Assembly: GCA_027493615.1 (NCBI GenBank)
Contig: JAOSKK010000037.1
Coordinates: forward strand, 190,514 to 254,513
Length of the DNA stretch: 64,000 nucleotides
Direction: 5' to 3'
Origin: Verrucomicrobiota bacterium
GTDB taxonomy: Bacteria > Verrucomicrobiota > Verrucomicrobiia > Limisphaerales > J093
Part shown: piece after piece, positions 22,026 through 30,807 of the stretch
Layout: each line of letters begins with the position of its first letter
Numbering within the stretch: the first letter of the stretch is position 1
The notes under the pieces: model-generated
What the model was told of the DNA's origin: nothing
Database searches by the model: none
What the model saw: the letters and a program-made list of their open reading frames with translations, nothing else
Position numbers and translations under genes: made by a program

Positions 22026-22241
22026 CAATGGGGTCAAACATTGACATTTGACAATTCGCGCGAGCGCGGCGAACGCAGGACTGCGGTGCGCCGTGGGAGA
22101 ATCCACCTGGCGGGAGTCCGGGAGGTCTTCCCCGCCCGGACATCGAGCGTCTGTGGCGGCAGGCGGTTCCCCGCCCGCGTGGGCTCGGTTCCAGTTCCCC
22201 TGTGGTGCCACAATGTCGAATGTCAATGTTTGACCCCATTG
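22026..22241. mobile_element. MITE-like element, copy 1
   Basis: A 216-bp segment bounded by inverted repeats CAATGGGGTCAAACATTGAC and its complement GTCAATGTTTGACCCCATTG; the match extends outward through GGAGG/(T)CTCC. No coding capacity. Copy 2 at 24428-24615 has the same orientation and nearly the same interior (TGACAATTCGCGCGAGCGCG and following), with a ~28-bp internal difference. It lies 55 bp after the giant gene stop. Right after it, 22290-22312 carries ATGACAAAATCAAGAACTGA then CCCC, a further element-end-like sequence. Confidence 0.8.
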
Positions 22242-22429
22242 TCTCCTCTCTCCCTGGGCCCCCCGGCTGCAAGGGCATGGGAATGGGATATGACAAAATC
22301 AAGAACTGACCCCTCTTCCCGTTGCGTGGAGGGAAAGCGAACGCTAACCTCAACCGTGTCATCCGGGAGAGTTCGAGGGCCGGCCGGACGCCGCGCGGGA
22401 CGCGAACCCTCCCCACCTTCGGAGTCGAG

Positions 22430-23428
22430 ATGGATTCTATGACCCTCAGCAGCATTCAGGTGATCCGGGACGTCCGCCCTATCGAAGGGGCGGACCGGAT
22501 CGAGGCGGCGACCGTGTTGGGCTACCAGACGGTTATCAAGATGGGCGAGTTCCGACCGGGCGACCTGTGTGTCTGGCATGAACCCGACACGATCCTGCCG
22601 GAGCGCCCCGAGTACGAGTTCCTGCGGAAGCAGGGGTTCCGGCTGAAGGTGTCGCGTTTCCGGGGTCAGGTGAGTCAGGGACTGGCATTGCCCCTGAGCG
22701 TGTTGCCGCCGGGCCCGTATGCCCCGGGGGCGGATGTGACCGCCTTGATCGGACTGGTGAAGTACGAGAAACCGCTGGCGGCGAATCTGGCCGGGGTGGC
22801 CAAGGGCGGCTTTCCGTCCTGGCTGCGGAAGACCGACGAGCCGAATTTGCGTTCGTACCCGGAGGCGCTCGAGGAATTCCGCGGCCGGCGCTGCGGTCTG
22901 ACCCAAAAAGTGGACGGCACGTCCGGCACGTTCTACTGGCGGGACGGGCAGTTCGGGGTGTGCTCGCGGAATCTCGAACTGCTCGAGGACGATCAGAACA
23001 CGTTCTGGCAGGTGGCCCGGCAACTCAAACTGGCGGAGGCGCTGGCCGGGTTGGGCGGTGACTTTGCACTCCAAGGGGAGGTGCACGGCGCGGGCATCCA
23101 GAGCAATCGGCTCGGGGTGCGAGGGGTCGGCTTGGCGGCGTTCAACCTGTTCGACATCGGCCGCCAGAGCTATCTCAGCCACAAGGACCTGGCCGAGTTC
23201 TGCCGGACGCACGGGGTGCCGATGGTTCGGGTCGTGTGGGAGGGCGAGTTGGCGTTCACCCTGGACGAGTTGGTGAGCCTCGCCAACCAGCAAGCCTACG
23301 CACCCGGCAAGCCGGCGGAAGGGATTGTGATTCGCCCGCTCGAGGAGGCCCGCTCCCGGGTGCTGCCCAACGGACGTTTGTCGGCCAAGGTGCTGAGCGA
23401 GGTGTACGCCCTCAAGTACGGCGAGTGA
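22430..23428 (+). CDS. RNA ligase (Deinococcus Rnl / TIGR02306-like)
   Basis: ATP-dependent RNA ligase of the nucleotidyltransferase superfamily. The N-terminal ~110 residues form an OB-fold-like domain (IQVIRDVRPIEGADRIEAAT, VIKMGEFRPGDLCVWHEPDT). Then comes motif I with the AMP-accepting Lys, LTQKVDGTSGTFYW, motif III-like FNLFDIGR, motif IV AEGIVIRP and motif V LSAKVLSEVYALKYGE. Order and spacing match the DraRnl group, which seals nicks in RNA or RNA-DNA hybrids. The gene is intact. ATG at 22430 has GGAG eight bases upstream; 22439 is an alternative. It sits between two directly repeated MITE copies. Confidence 0.85.
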   Translation: MDSMTLSSIQVIRDVRPIEGADRIEAATVLGYQTVIKMGEFRPGDLCVWHEPDTILPERPEYEFLRKQGFRLKVSRFRGQVSQGLALPLSVLPPGPYAPGADVTALIGLVKYEKPLAANLAGVAKGGFPSWLRKTDEPNLRSYPEALEEFRGRRCGLTQKVDGTSGTFYWRDGQFGVCSRNLELLEDDQNTFWQVARQLKLAEALAGLGGDFALQGEVHGAGIQSNRLGVRGVGLAAFNLFDIGRQSYLSHKDLAEFCRTHGVPMVRVVWEGELAFTLDELVSLANQQAYAPGKPAEGIVIRPLEEARSRVLPNGRLSAKVLSEVYALKYGE

Positions 23429-23507
23429 TCGCCGCCGTGGATTAGCCTGTCGGACTTCACCACCCGGCTGCTGTTATCGGCCTGTCCCACCCGCATTCCC
23501 CAAACGC

Positions 23508-24446
23508 ATGAGACCGCGTCGCCGCTTTCCCATCGCGCTGCTGAGCGGCGTCCTCGCCGTCGCACTCGTCGTCGTTGGTTTCTGGCAGTTCTGGCTCCGG
23601 CGCCCCATCGGTGCCGGGCCGGTGCCTCTGCCCGTTGCCCGCGAGGGCTTCAGTCAGGTCTGGACCACCCGGCCCGTCCTGCTGGTCGGTTTGGGCGATA
23701 GCGTCACGGCCGGTTTTGGCGCTTCGCCAGGTCTCGCTTACTTCGATCGTCTCGTCACCAATCCCCCCGGTGACTTCGCCGAAATGCAGGGCCTCTGCCT
23801 GCAAGCCGTCCTCCCGAATCTCCGTGCCACCAACCTCGCTGTCTCGGGCAGCACGTCCCTGCAACTTGCCCGGTCGCAGTGGCCCCGGCTCACACGTCAG
23901 CCCACCAATGTCCTGGGCCTCGTGGTCATGACCACCGGCGGCAACGACCTCATCCACAACTACGGCCGCACCCCGCCGGTCGAGGGCGCCGCCTACGGTG
24001 CCACCTGGGAACAGGCCCAGCCGTGGCTCGAAGCCTTTGCCGTGCGCCTCGAGCAGATCCTCGACCGCCTCCGCGACAAGTTCCCAGGCGGTTGCCAGGT
24101 CTTCCTCGCGAACATCTACGATCCCAGCGACGGCACGGGTAACCTCCGCTGGGTCGGTCTGCCGCCCTGGCCCGACGGTCTCCGGATCCATGCCGCCTAC
24201 AACCGCGCCATCGCCAGGATCGCCGCGCGTCGCGACGACGTTCACCTTGTGGACATCCACGCCGCCTTCCTCGGCCACGGCCTCTACTGCGCCCAGTTCT
24301 GGCGGCCTCACTACGACCGGCGCGACCCGCACTACTGGTACTTCGCCAACGTCGAGGATCCCAACGACCGCGGTTACGACGCCCTCCGCCGCTTGTTCCT
24401 GAATGCCATGACCGACGTGCTAGGAGGCAATGGGGTCAAACATTGA
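23508..24446 (+). CDS. SGNH/GDSL hydrolase, membrane-anchored
   Basis: Predicted esterase or lipase. An N-terminal membrane segment (PIALLSGVLAVALVVVGFW) is followed by block I GLGDSVTAGFG (nucleophile Ser), a block II Gly in NLAVSGSTS, block III TTGGNDLIHNYG (Asn), and a C-terminal DPNDRGYDALRRL in which the usual DxxH appears as DPND without the His. The catalytic His is therefore not obvious at the normal place; HYDRRDPHYW just before may serve. The last residues (GGNGVKH) and the stop codon are inside MITE copy 2, so the native C-terminus was probably altered by that insertion. Confidence 0.8.
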   Translation: MRPRRRFPIALLSGVLAVALVVVGFWQFWLRRPIGAGPVPLPVAREGFSQVWTTRPVLLVGLGDSVTAGFGASPGLAYFDRLVTNPPGDFAEMQGLCLQAVLPNLRATNLAVSGSTSLQLARSQWPRLTRQPTNVLGLVVMTTGGNDLIHNYGRTPPVEGAAYGATWEQAQPWLEAFAVRLEQILDRLRDKFPGGCQVFLANIYDPSDGTGNLRWVGLPPWPDGLRIHAAYNRAIARIAARRDDVHLVDIHAAFLGHGLYCAQFWRPHYDRRDPHYWYFANVEDPNDRGYDALRRLFLNAMTDVLGGNGVKH

Positions 24447-24615
24447 CATTTGACAATTCGCGCGAGCGCGGCGAACGCAGGACCGCGGTGCGCCGTGGGG
24501 GAATCCACATGGCGGGAGTTCGGGACGTCGTCCCCGCCCGGGCATCGAGCGGTTGTGGCGGCAGGCGGTTCCCCTAAGGTGACAGAATGTCAATTGTCAA
24601 TGTTTGACCCCATTG
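24428..24615. mobile_element. MITE-like element, copy 2
   Basis: A 188-bp copy in the same orientation as 22026-22241, with the same ends (CAATGGGGTCAAACATTGAC and complement; outer GGAGG/TCCTC). Its left end supplies the stop codon of the SGNH hydrolase gene, and its right end lies 3 bp from the convergent glycosidase stop. Confidence 0.8.
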
Positions 24616-24618
24616 TCC

Positions 24619-27600
24619 TCAGTAGTAAGCCGTGACCTCGAGGCGACCTTCCAGCGACGTCAGGTCCACCCACTCCCGCGCCACGTCAAACCGCTCCCAC
24701 GCCCGGCCGTTCACCTCGACGCGCTGCACCGGCTTGCCGTCCGGATGTCGGAACCGAAGCAGCATCTGCCGCGGCACCCGGCGCGATGGCAGGTCCACCA
24801 CCGCCCGAATCCGCCCCCGATCAGCCTCTGACCTGAATCGCAGACTCATCGGCCCGAAGTGCGTCGCGGCCCGTTCAATCGTCGGGGCTTCCCCGTCGGC
24901 CAGCCACGCCCGCGGCAACGCCATCCCCCAGCCGCAGCACGTCGTCGCCCCGATCATCCTCGATGAACATCAACCGCAACCAGTACGCCGAGTTGGCCTC
25001 GTCGCTCGACTTGTAGTGGTCGCCCCGCCAGTCGCCCAGATCGGGCAACGGGTGTTCGCACAGCATCTGCGTATCCGGGTAGTAGCAGGCGGCGAAGGCG
25101 TTGAAGTACGCCCGCAGGAAATGCTTGATCTCATCCCGCAAGAAATACGGGTGCGGCGAGCAAAGCAGGTTGGGTTGCATGGAGATTCCGCCTCGACTGA
25201 ACCACTGCGCCCCGTGTTTCTCCCACGAGTAGCCGTAGCGGTCGGACAGATAGAGGTTGTCCTCGTAATCCTGCAGGATCGGTACCGCCAGCGGATGATC
25301 CGGCGCCAGCAGCCCCGTGCGCAGCAGATAGATCGGCCCCTCGAGCGTCGCCGTGATCCACCCAAAGGTCCGACCCCGGCGATGCACTTCACTCGGAATC
25401 TGCGGAACCCACGTGCCATCCCGCAGCGGCACCAGCGGCGCCCGCACGCTCGCTTCCTCGAAGGCGGCCAGAATGTCGCGCCGATACGCCTCGGCCTCCT
25501 CACGCAACGCCGCGGCCTGCGGGTGCTCGACGTCCTCCAGCGCCCGGGCAACCGCCTGCATGCCCCACCAACTGAACACATTATTCGACAGCCAGTTCCG
25601 CCAGTCCCCGATGTCCTCGAGCGATCCCGGCGGCAACAGGCCACGCTCAATCGCGCGCCGGCCCGTCAGTTCCCGCGTCCGATCCCGCTCGTGGGCAATC
25701 CAGGCACAGGCCGCCATCAACGCGCTCGCATTCCGTCGCAGCCAGGCCCGGTCGCCCGTGTACCAGTAGTGCTCGGCCATCGCCCACAGGATCCACCCGT
25801 GATGCTGGTTGTAGCCCCCCTGTTCCCAGCCCCCCGCGCCGTTGAACACGCCTTCCTTTGACAAGTAATCGCCCGGCAACGCCACCGTGCCCTGGTAATG
25901 CAGGAACATCTCCAGGCACCGTGCCGCTTCCGCGTGCAACCCGCGCCGGTCAAGGTCGGTGATCATCATGCAGGACTCGTTCCCGAACACCCCGTAGCTG
26001 AAGCTCCCCACGCGCGCCCCCATCCGGTCCGCCCCCACCTCCCGGCCGCAGTTGATCAGCAGATGCGACACGTGCGCCCGATAGAAGTTGTTCAGTTCCG
26101 CGATCGGCGTCGTGATCTGCGTGGACGCGTCCGCCCGCCCCTTCCAAAACGCCTTCACCCGCCGGAACTCCGCCACGTACTCGAGATCCTCCAACCGCTG
26201 GAGCTCCTGCTCCTCCTCCAGCGTGATGAACGGGATCCGCAACACCATGTGCCCATCGGTGCCCGGCGGCATGTGGCCCGCGAAATGAACCACGCCATCC
26301 TCAACCGTGCCCGTCACCGACCCCTGCACCTCCACCGCCGCTCGCAACCGGTCGCCATCCGGATGCTGCGCGTACAACCGGCCCTTCCGCATCGTGACCG
26401 GGAGGGGACGACCATCCGCGCGCAACGACAGCGTCGCGTGCGCCAACCGGTACTCCGACGCGATGTTCTGCCCGTGAACCTTGACCATCAGCACCGCCGT
26501 GTCGTCGGCCCGCATGTCGGGGAAACCCAGACCGCCCGGATCCAGACGCGTCACGAACGCCGTCTGCGTGTACCGGATCCCGTCCCGTTCCCATTGCGTG
26601 TGCAGGATCGGCAAACACTCGTCCTCGATCCACCGCTTCAACGGCTCGCCTTCGGGCAGCGCAAAATCGTAATCCAGCCGCTGAGCGCCCCAGCGGCGCC
26701 GCGCCGTGTCCCGCCCGCGCGGCTGATCAATCCGGTCATTGACGCAGAACACCGACCCGTCCGGGTTCACCCCAAACCGTTGCCGCCCGCCCTCCGTCCC
26801 GAGCGGCAGGTAAATGCGGCCCGGCTTCGGCGGCTGCTCGGCCAGCGCCCGCGCCAGCGTCTGCTCCGGCTGAAACGTCACCCGGTCATACAGGGAACGC
26901 TCCGGCGGAATGCCTTCGCCCGGCACCACTCGCGTCACCTGTGCTGCCAGTCGGGACTGCAAGAGCGCCTGTCGCGGGGCAGCCAGGCCCATCCGGGCTG
27001 CCATCCGCAAGGCCGCGTCCTCCGCCGGCACCACCGCCACCGACAAGGTCGGCGCCAAGATGTTGCTGCCACCCGCCACCTGCACCGGTTCGAAGCTGAA
27101 ACTCGCCGCAGGCGCGCGCAACGTGGCCACCGTCCCATCGAACGTGTTCACGTTGGGGCTCTCGGCGTACCAGAACCGTGCCTGGACACCGGACGCCTTG
27201 GCCTGCGTCGTCGAGCGCCAGCTCCCGTCCGATGCGATCACCGCCGGCTCGCGCAACTCGAGCGGCGAGAGCCGATCCACATAACCATTGAACACCTCGA
27301 GACGACCGTCCCAGACTTGGCCCGGATGCACGCCGCCCCATTCGATCTCCACGGTCGTCTGCCGCCACACTGAATCCGTGTAAGCCGCCAGTCGTTCCAC
27401 CGCCGGTGCCGGTCCGTCGAACAACAACCGGAGCTTCAGGGTCGTCCGGTATTCCGCGTTGAAGTCCCTCAGCTCCGGAAACTCCCGCAGGTTCACGTGT
27501 CGAAACGTGTAGGTCCACGTGCGGCCGGCCGCCTGAAGGTAGACATCCGCCTCGCGCCACTCCCCCTGGTACAGATCACCGAGATGTCCCCAGCCGGACT

Positions 27601-27895
27601 CCCCCGCCCCGGCCGGCTGATCACGCGGGATCCGATGCTCCGGCCACCGCGAGTGCCACCACTCCAGCCGGACCGTCGTGGGATCCGGCGGCGCCCCCGC
27701 AAACGTCACCACCACACGCTCGATGTCCCGCGGGTCTTCCCACCACACCCCGAGGTCCCGCCCCTCCGACCACGACGCCCGCTCGCCCCATGGCACCACG
27801 TCCACCGGCGTCCCAGCCGACAAACCAACATCCGCCGACCACACCTCGCCGGCCCGCCCTGCTCCCCCCAACAACAGCGCCGCCACGAACCCCAT
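24619..27895 (-). CDS. Secreted (alpha/alpha)6-barrel glycosidase-like protein (one frameshift)
   Basis: About 1,090 residues. ATG at 27895 starts MGFVAALLLGGAGRAGEVWS, a signal peptide; the frame runs further upstream through interspersed repeats, which are not coding. The N-terminal half is beta-rich (GTPVDVVPW; WKYAES-type strands). The C-terminal half has six-hairpin glycosidase features: NESCMMITDLDRRGLHAEAA, GVFNGAGGWEQGGYNQHHGW, ILWAMAEHYWYTGDRAWLRR. A frame change at about 24915 (GGGG for GGGGG after DVLRLG) separates the last ~100 residues, which end LEVTAYY. No glycoside hydrolase family can be assigned with certainty; a role in polysaccharide or glycoside breakdown is inferred. Confidence 0.72.
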
Positions 27896-28051
27896 AAGCG
27901 CGCAACCCCACCGCTGTCGCGCCCTTGTCCCCCCGGTTCTCCATGAAACGCCCGGTGAGCGCACCAGGCCAAGAACCTGTAGGCCGGGTCTTCCGACCCG
28001 GCGGGAACGGTTCATGGCCCCTGAGCACATCCAGGAGAACCCCGTCACTTC

Positions 28052-28130
28052 CCCCATCCCCAATGTTCGTAATCGGTGGAAAGACTCCCCGTCCTGGACT
28101 CCCCGCCGATTACGAACCTCGGGGATGGGG
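28052..28130. repeat. Interspersed hairpin repeat, copy C
   Basis: Third full copy: CCCCATCCCC, AATGTTCGTAATCGGTGGA, centre, CCCGCCGATTACGAACCTCG, GGGATGGGG. Same orientation as copy A, with the same right flank (GCTGAGGGAG, ATGAACCCGTGGTGCGG). Upstream, GGCCGGGTCTTCCGACCCGG (27972-27991) and GGTTCATGGCCCCTGAGCAC (28009-28028) are further repeat modules. It sits in the leader region of the glycosidase gene. Confidence 0.85.
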
Positions 28131-28167
28131 CTGAGGGAGGCGCCCCATGAACCCGTGGTGCGGACAC

Positions 28168-28222
28168 CCCTGGAATCCTGGAACTTCCCGTGAGCTTTGA
28201 GCTTTGATCTTGGAGCTTCCCC
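28168..28222. repeat. Interspersed TTGAGCTTTG repeat, copy 3
   Basis: CCTGGAATCCTGGAACTTCC, CGTGAGCTTTGAGCTTTGAT, CTTGGAGCTTCC, matching 5545 and 13281. The stretch 28223-28518 beyond it has no gene that I can support. It contains a degenerate CGCGAA/TTCGCG inverted motif (28388-28474). Confidence 0.7.
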
Positions 28223-28518
28223 AATCCGCTTCCAGGCGGCCATACGCGCATCGTTCTTCATACGGAGATGCGCGCCATCTAACCCGAGCTGCCCTCTCCT
28301 GGCAACCCAGCCGAAGCCCCGTTCCCGGCCTCGTCTTCAGGGAAATCCCCGGGTTGGATCCAAGACAGCAGAAATTGCCCGCTAAACACGCGAACCGGCG
28401 CGAAAACCGACGGAGCACAATCTTCTTCTTCCTGCTCCCTCTCCCCCTTTTCGCGTCTCTTCGCGCCTTTCGCGGGCAACCTCTCCTCCCCTCGTCCTCG
28501 TCCATCGTAACGACCGGT

Positions 28519-28977
28519 TTAGCGTTCCGGTGATCCATCGCTTTCGAGCAACACCGTCTGGACATCGGTCATCACCAGCCGCGGGTCCAGCAGGCCGAAG
28601 CTGTAGATGTTGCGAATCTGTCGGGCGGGATCGATGAGATACACCCGCAGCGGATGGTAGTAGGGCCCGAACGCGCTGGGTTTCTGGCGCGCATCCACCC
28701 GTTGCCCATACGCCTCGAGCAGCGGGGCAAGGTCCTCCGGCGTCCGCGCCGTCAGGAACAGCCAGTCGCATCCCTCGCCGTACCCGAGCGATACGCGCCC
28801 GTACCGCGCCATGACCCCCGGGGTGTCGTGCGCCGGGTCGAAGCTCAGCGTCACCAGGAGCAACCGCCGGGCAACCTCGGGGAACTGACGGCTCATGCGT
28901 TGGAGCTCACTGAGAGCACCGGTGGCACGCATGCAGGCCTTGGGATCCGTGCAACGGGTATAGATGAAGCTCAGCAC
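28519..28977 (-). pseudogene. SCO1/SenC copper chaperone, C-terminal fragment (split by transposon)
   Basis: The SCO fold continues here from the N-terminal piece at 33934-34287. Across the transposon the protein reads VVVL-S-FIYTRC without loss or gain. The copper-site Cys pair is YTRCTDPKAC (C-x5-C, a spacing common in this group) and the ligand His lies in FGPYYHPLRVYLID; LPRLLLVTLSFDPAHDTPG is the thioredoxin-like core. SCO proteins deliver copper to cuproenzymes. Downstream of a methanethiol oxidase gene this one most likely matures that enzyme. The fragment has no start of its own; a frame into the transposon end is open but gives a nonsense N-terminus. Confidence 0.85.
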
Positions 28978-29034
28978 GTCGCCGCTCGCGGGAAGTTGAC
29001 CGGGGGTGCTCACGGGAAGTTGACCACCTGGCGG
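28978..29034. repeat. Transposon left terminal inverted repeat
   Basis: Two tandem-arranged copies of CGGGAAGTTGACC (28988 and 29013 regions) separated by a GGGGGTGCTCA spacer, ending CCACCTGGCGG. It matches the right end 33877-33933 over its whole length with about four mismatches. Weaker similarity (CCTTTCCAxGGAGGGAG) continues inward. Confidence 0.9.
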
Positions 29035-29082
29035 GCAGCGCGAGCAGTCAGTTTCCCTTTCCAAGGAGGGAGTTTTTGGGGA

Positions 29083-29170
29083 TTCCGAGCAGGGGTGGTT
29101 CCGAGCAGGGGTGGTTCCGAGCAGGGGTGGTTCCGAGGAGGGCTTCCGAGCAGCGATTCCGAGGAGGGTT
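29083..29170. repeat. Short direct repeats at the transposon left end
   Basis: A 16-bp unit TTCCGAGCAGGGGTGG occurs three times in direct tandem, followed by diverged units (TTCCGAGGAGGGC, TTCCGAGCAGCGA, TTCCGAGGAGGGTTGG). It lies between the terminal repeat and the Toprim gene stop. Possible transposase binding array or iteron-like site; no equivalent array is seen at the right end. Confidence 0.8.
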
Positions 29171-29233
29171 GGCGCCGCGGCCACTGGTGGTGGTCGTCCG
29201 CAAGCCGGCGCAAGCTGGGGAGCGCGAGCGCGC

Positions 29234-30070
29234 TCAACCCCCTGCCCGTAGGACATCGTTCCAGTCCTTGTGCGAGGGGCGCAGGCGCTGGATGGCGGGA
29301 TGCCGGGCGATCATGACCTGAGCCATCGCTTCCCCCGTGGCATCGAGGTCAAAGCCGCAGGACACGGGGCCGCCCTGGGCGAGGAGGTCGGCCAGCCAGA
29401 CCGGATCGGGCCGGGCACCGGCGGTCGAGAGGCACCGAGGGTCGGGGTGCAGGGCGTGGCAACTGAGGGCGTCAATGGCCGACTCGCACAGGAGGCTCAC
29501 CGCGCGCGGGGTCGTCGGGACGGCAAAGCAGCCACGGTCCTTGCGGGAACCCGGGGCCATGCCGCGCCAGGGGACCAGTCCGGTGCCCCGCAGTTCGGCA
29601 CCGACCGGCTGCCCGTCGGGCCCGCGCAGGAGGAAGACGGCGTTGGCGCGGGCATCGGCGTAGAGGTTGCCGGTGGCGATCAAGGGGTCGAGCAACGCGG
29701 GGGGCAGTCGCCGTGGCTCGACCAGGTAACGCCGGACGTGAGCGAGGTGTTCGGGCGTCGGCTCCGGCAACCGCAGCGGCGGTCTGGGCGGAGGGCTCAC
29801 CGGCGGGATCGGGCTCGTCGCGCCGTGCCGTTCCAACCACTCCAAGGCCTGGCCAAAGCCGACGCCGTGGAGGTGCATCACCAGATCGATGGCCCCGCCA
29901 CCCCCACCGCCGAGGTTCCAGTTGATGAACTGGGCGCCCGTGACGGAGAGGACGCCCTGGGCCGTGTGCCACTTGTGGGGATCGGCCCGATCCGGAACCG
30001 CACCGGAGCGGCGCAACACCACGCTCAGGGGAAGGGCCCGCAGTCGGTTGGCCCGCTCCTGCCAGGTCAT
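29234..30070 (-). CDS. DUF3991/Toprim-domain protein, transposon cargo
   Basis: About 278 residues. The N-terminus shows a CHC2/DUF3991-like layout without zinc Cys (KWHTAQGVLSVTG, FINWNLGGGGGGAIDLVMHL, FGQALEWLERH). The C-terminal Toprim domain has the acidic set LLCESAIDALS (Glu) and GFDLDATGEAMAQ (DxD). Toprim folds catalyse phosphotransfer in primases, topoisomerases and nucleases. ATG at 30070 overlaps the istB stop as ATGA, which points to translational coupling. The pairing of primase-like DUF3991/Toprim with IstAB suggests a role in replication or end-processing during transposition (inference). Intact reading frame. Confidence 0.75.
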   Translation of the reverse strand: MTWQERANRLRALPLSVVLRRSGAVPDRADPHKWHTAQGVLSVTGAQFINWNLGGGGGGAIDLVMHLHGVGFGQALEWLERHGATSPIPPVSPPPRPPLRLPEPTPEHLAHVRRYLVEPRRLPPALLDPLIATGNLYADARANAVFLLRGPDGQPVGAELRGTGLVPWRGMAPGSRKDRGCFAVPTTPRAVSLLCESAIDALSCHALHPDPRCLSTAGARPDPVWLADLLAQGGPVSCGFDLDATGEAMAQVMIARHPAIQRLRPSHKDWNDVLRAGG

Positions 30071-30807
30071 GGGTCGGGGGAGAGCTTGCCGCGCAGGGTG
30101 ACACACTCCCGCAGGTTGAAGACATGGCTGGTTTCGGTGAGCCGGTCAATCAGGGCGGCGGTGAGGTGATCGTTCTTGAGGAAGGAGCCCCAGTCGCTGA
30201 AGCCCAGGTTGGAGGTCAGGAGCGTGGATTTCTTGCGGTGACGCTTTTGCATGAGGGTGAAGAAGAGGCCCACCTGGACGGGCTCGACCTCGACGTAGCC
30301 GATTTCATCGATCAGGAGCAGGTCCCAGCGCAGATACTTCTGGAGCACCGCTTCCTGGGCGTGGAGGGCGACGGCTTGATAGAGTTCGGCGACCAGGTCG
30401 GCGAAGAGGACGTACCGACCGGTGGCCCCGCGCTGGATGGCCCCGACCAGGAAGCTGGAGGCCAGGCCGGTCTTGCCACAGCCGGTGCGGCCCAGCCAGA
30501 TGATGTTCTGGGCCTTGGCCAGGAAGTCCAGGGTGTCGTAGAGGGCGAAGATGGCTTTGCGGTTGAGCTTGGGCTGGCGGTCGAAGGGGAAGGTTTCGAT
30601 CGTCCAGGGCTCGGGCAGACGGGCGCGCCGCAGGCGCTGCTGCCGGGCGCGGTCGCCCTGGAGACGGTACTCCTCTTCCACGATGTGAGTGAGCAAGGCG
30701 GCATGGGACATCCGCTGGCGGGCGGCCTCTTGGAGGTCCTGGTCCCAGTGCTTGGCCAGGCGGGGCAGGCGCAAGGCACGCAGTTTGGCTTGGAGTTCGT
30801 CAGTCAT
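30067..30807 (-). CDS. istB: IstB-like transposition helper ATPase
   Basis: AAA+ ATPase related to DnaC that stimulates the IstA transposase and helps choose the target. Walker A is GRTGCGKTGLA, Walker B LLLIDEIGYVE, and sensor I LLTSNLGFSDWG; the N-terminal helical region LRALRLPRLAKHWDQDLQEA is typical of IS21 IstB. About 246 residues, normal length and intact. ATG at 30807 overlaps the istA stop by 8 bp (ATGACTGA), and its own stop overlaps the next start. Confidence 0.95.
   Translation of the reverse strand: MTDELQAKLRALRLPRLAKHWDQDLQEAARQRMSHAALLTHIVEEEYRLQGDRARQQRLRRARLPEPWTIETFPFDRQPKLNRKAIFALYDTLDFLAKAQNIIWLGRTGCGKTGLASSFLVGAIQRGATGRYVLFADLVAELYQAVALHAQEAVLQKYLRWDLLLIDEIGYVEVEPVQVGLFFTLMQKRHRKKSTLLTSNLGFSDWGSFLKNDHLTAALIDRLTETSHVFNLRECVTLRGKLSPDP

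Noticed and set aside
22290..22430. A possible tRNA or structured leader before the RNA ligase gene (GAGTTCGAGGGCC)
   Set aside because: No cloverleaf can be drawn: acceptor and anticodon arms do not pair.
25898..27373. A ~490-codon plus-strand open frame opposite the glycosidase
   Set aside because: Low-complexity, Arg/His/Pro-rich translation antisense to a well-conserved protein.
28519..29256. A complete SCO-like gene starting inside the transposon (start near 29256)
   Set aside because: The N-terminal 90 residues translate the terminal inverted repeat and direct repeats. The true N-terminus is at 34287, as shown by exact reconstruction across the target duplication.
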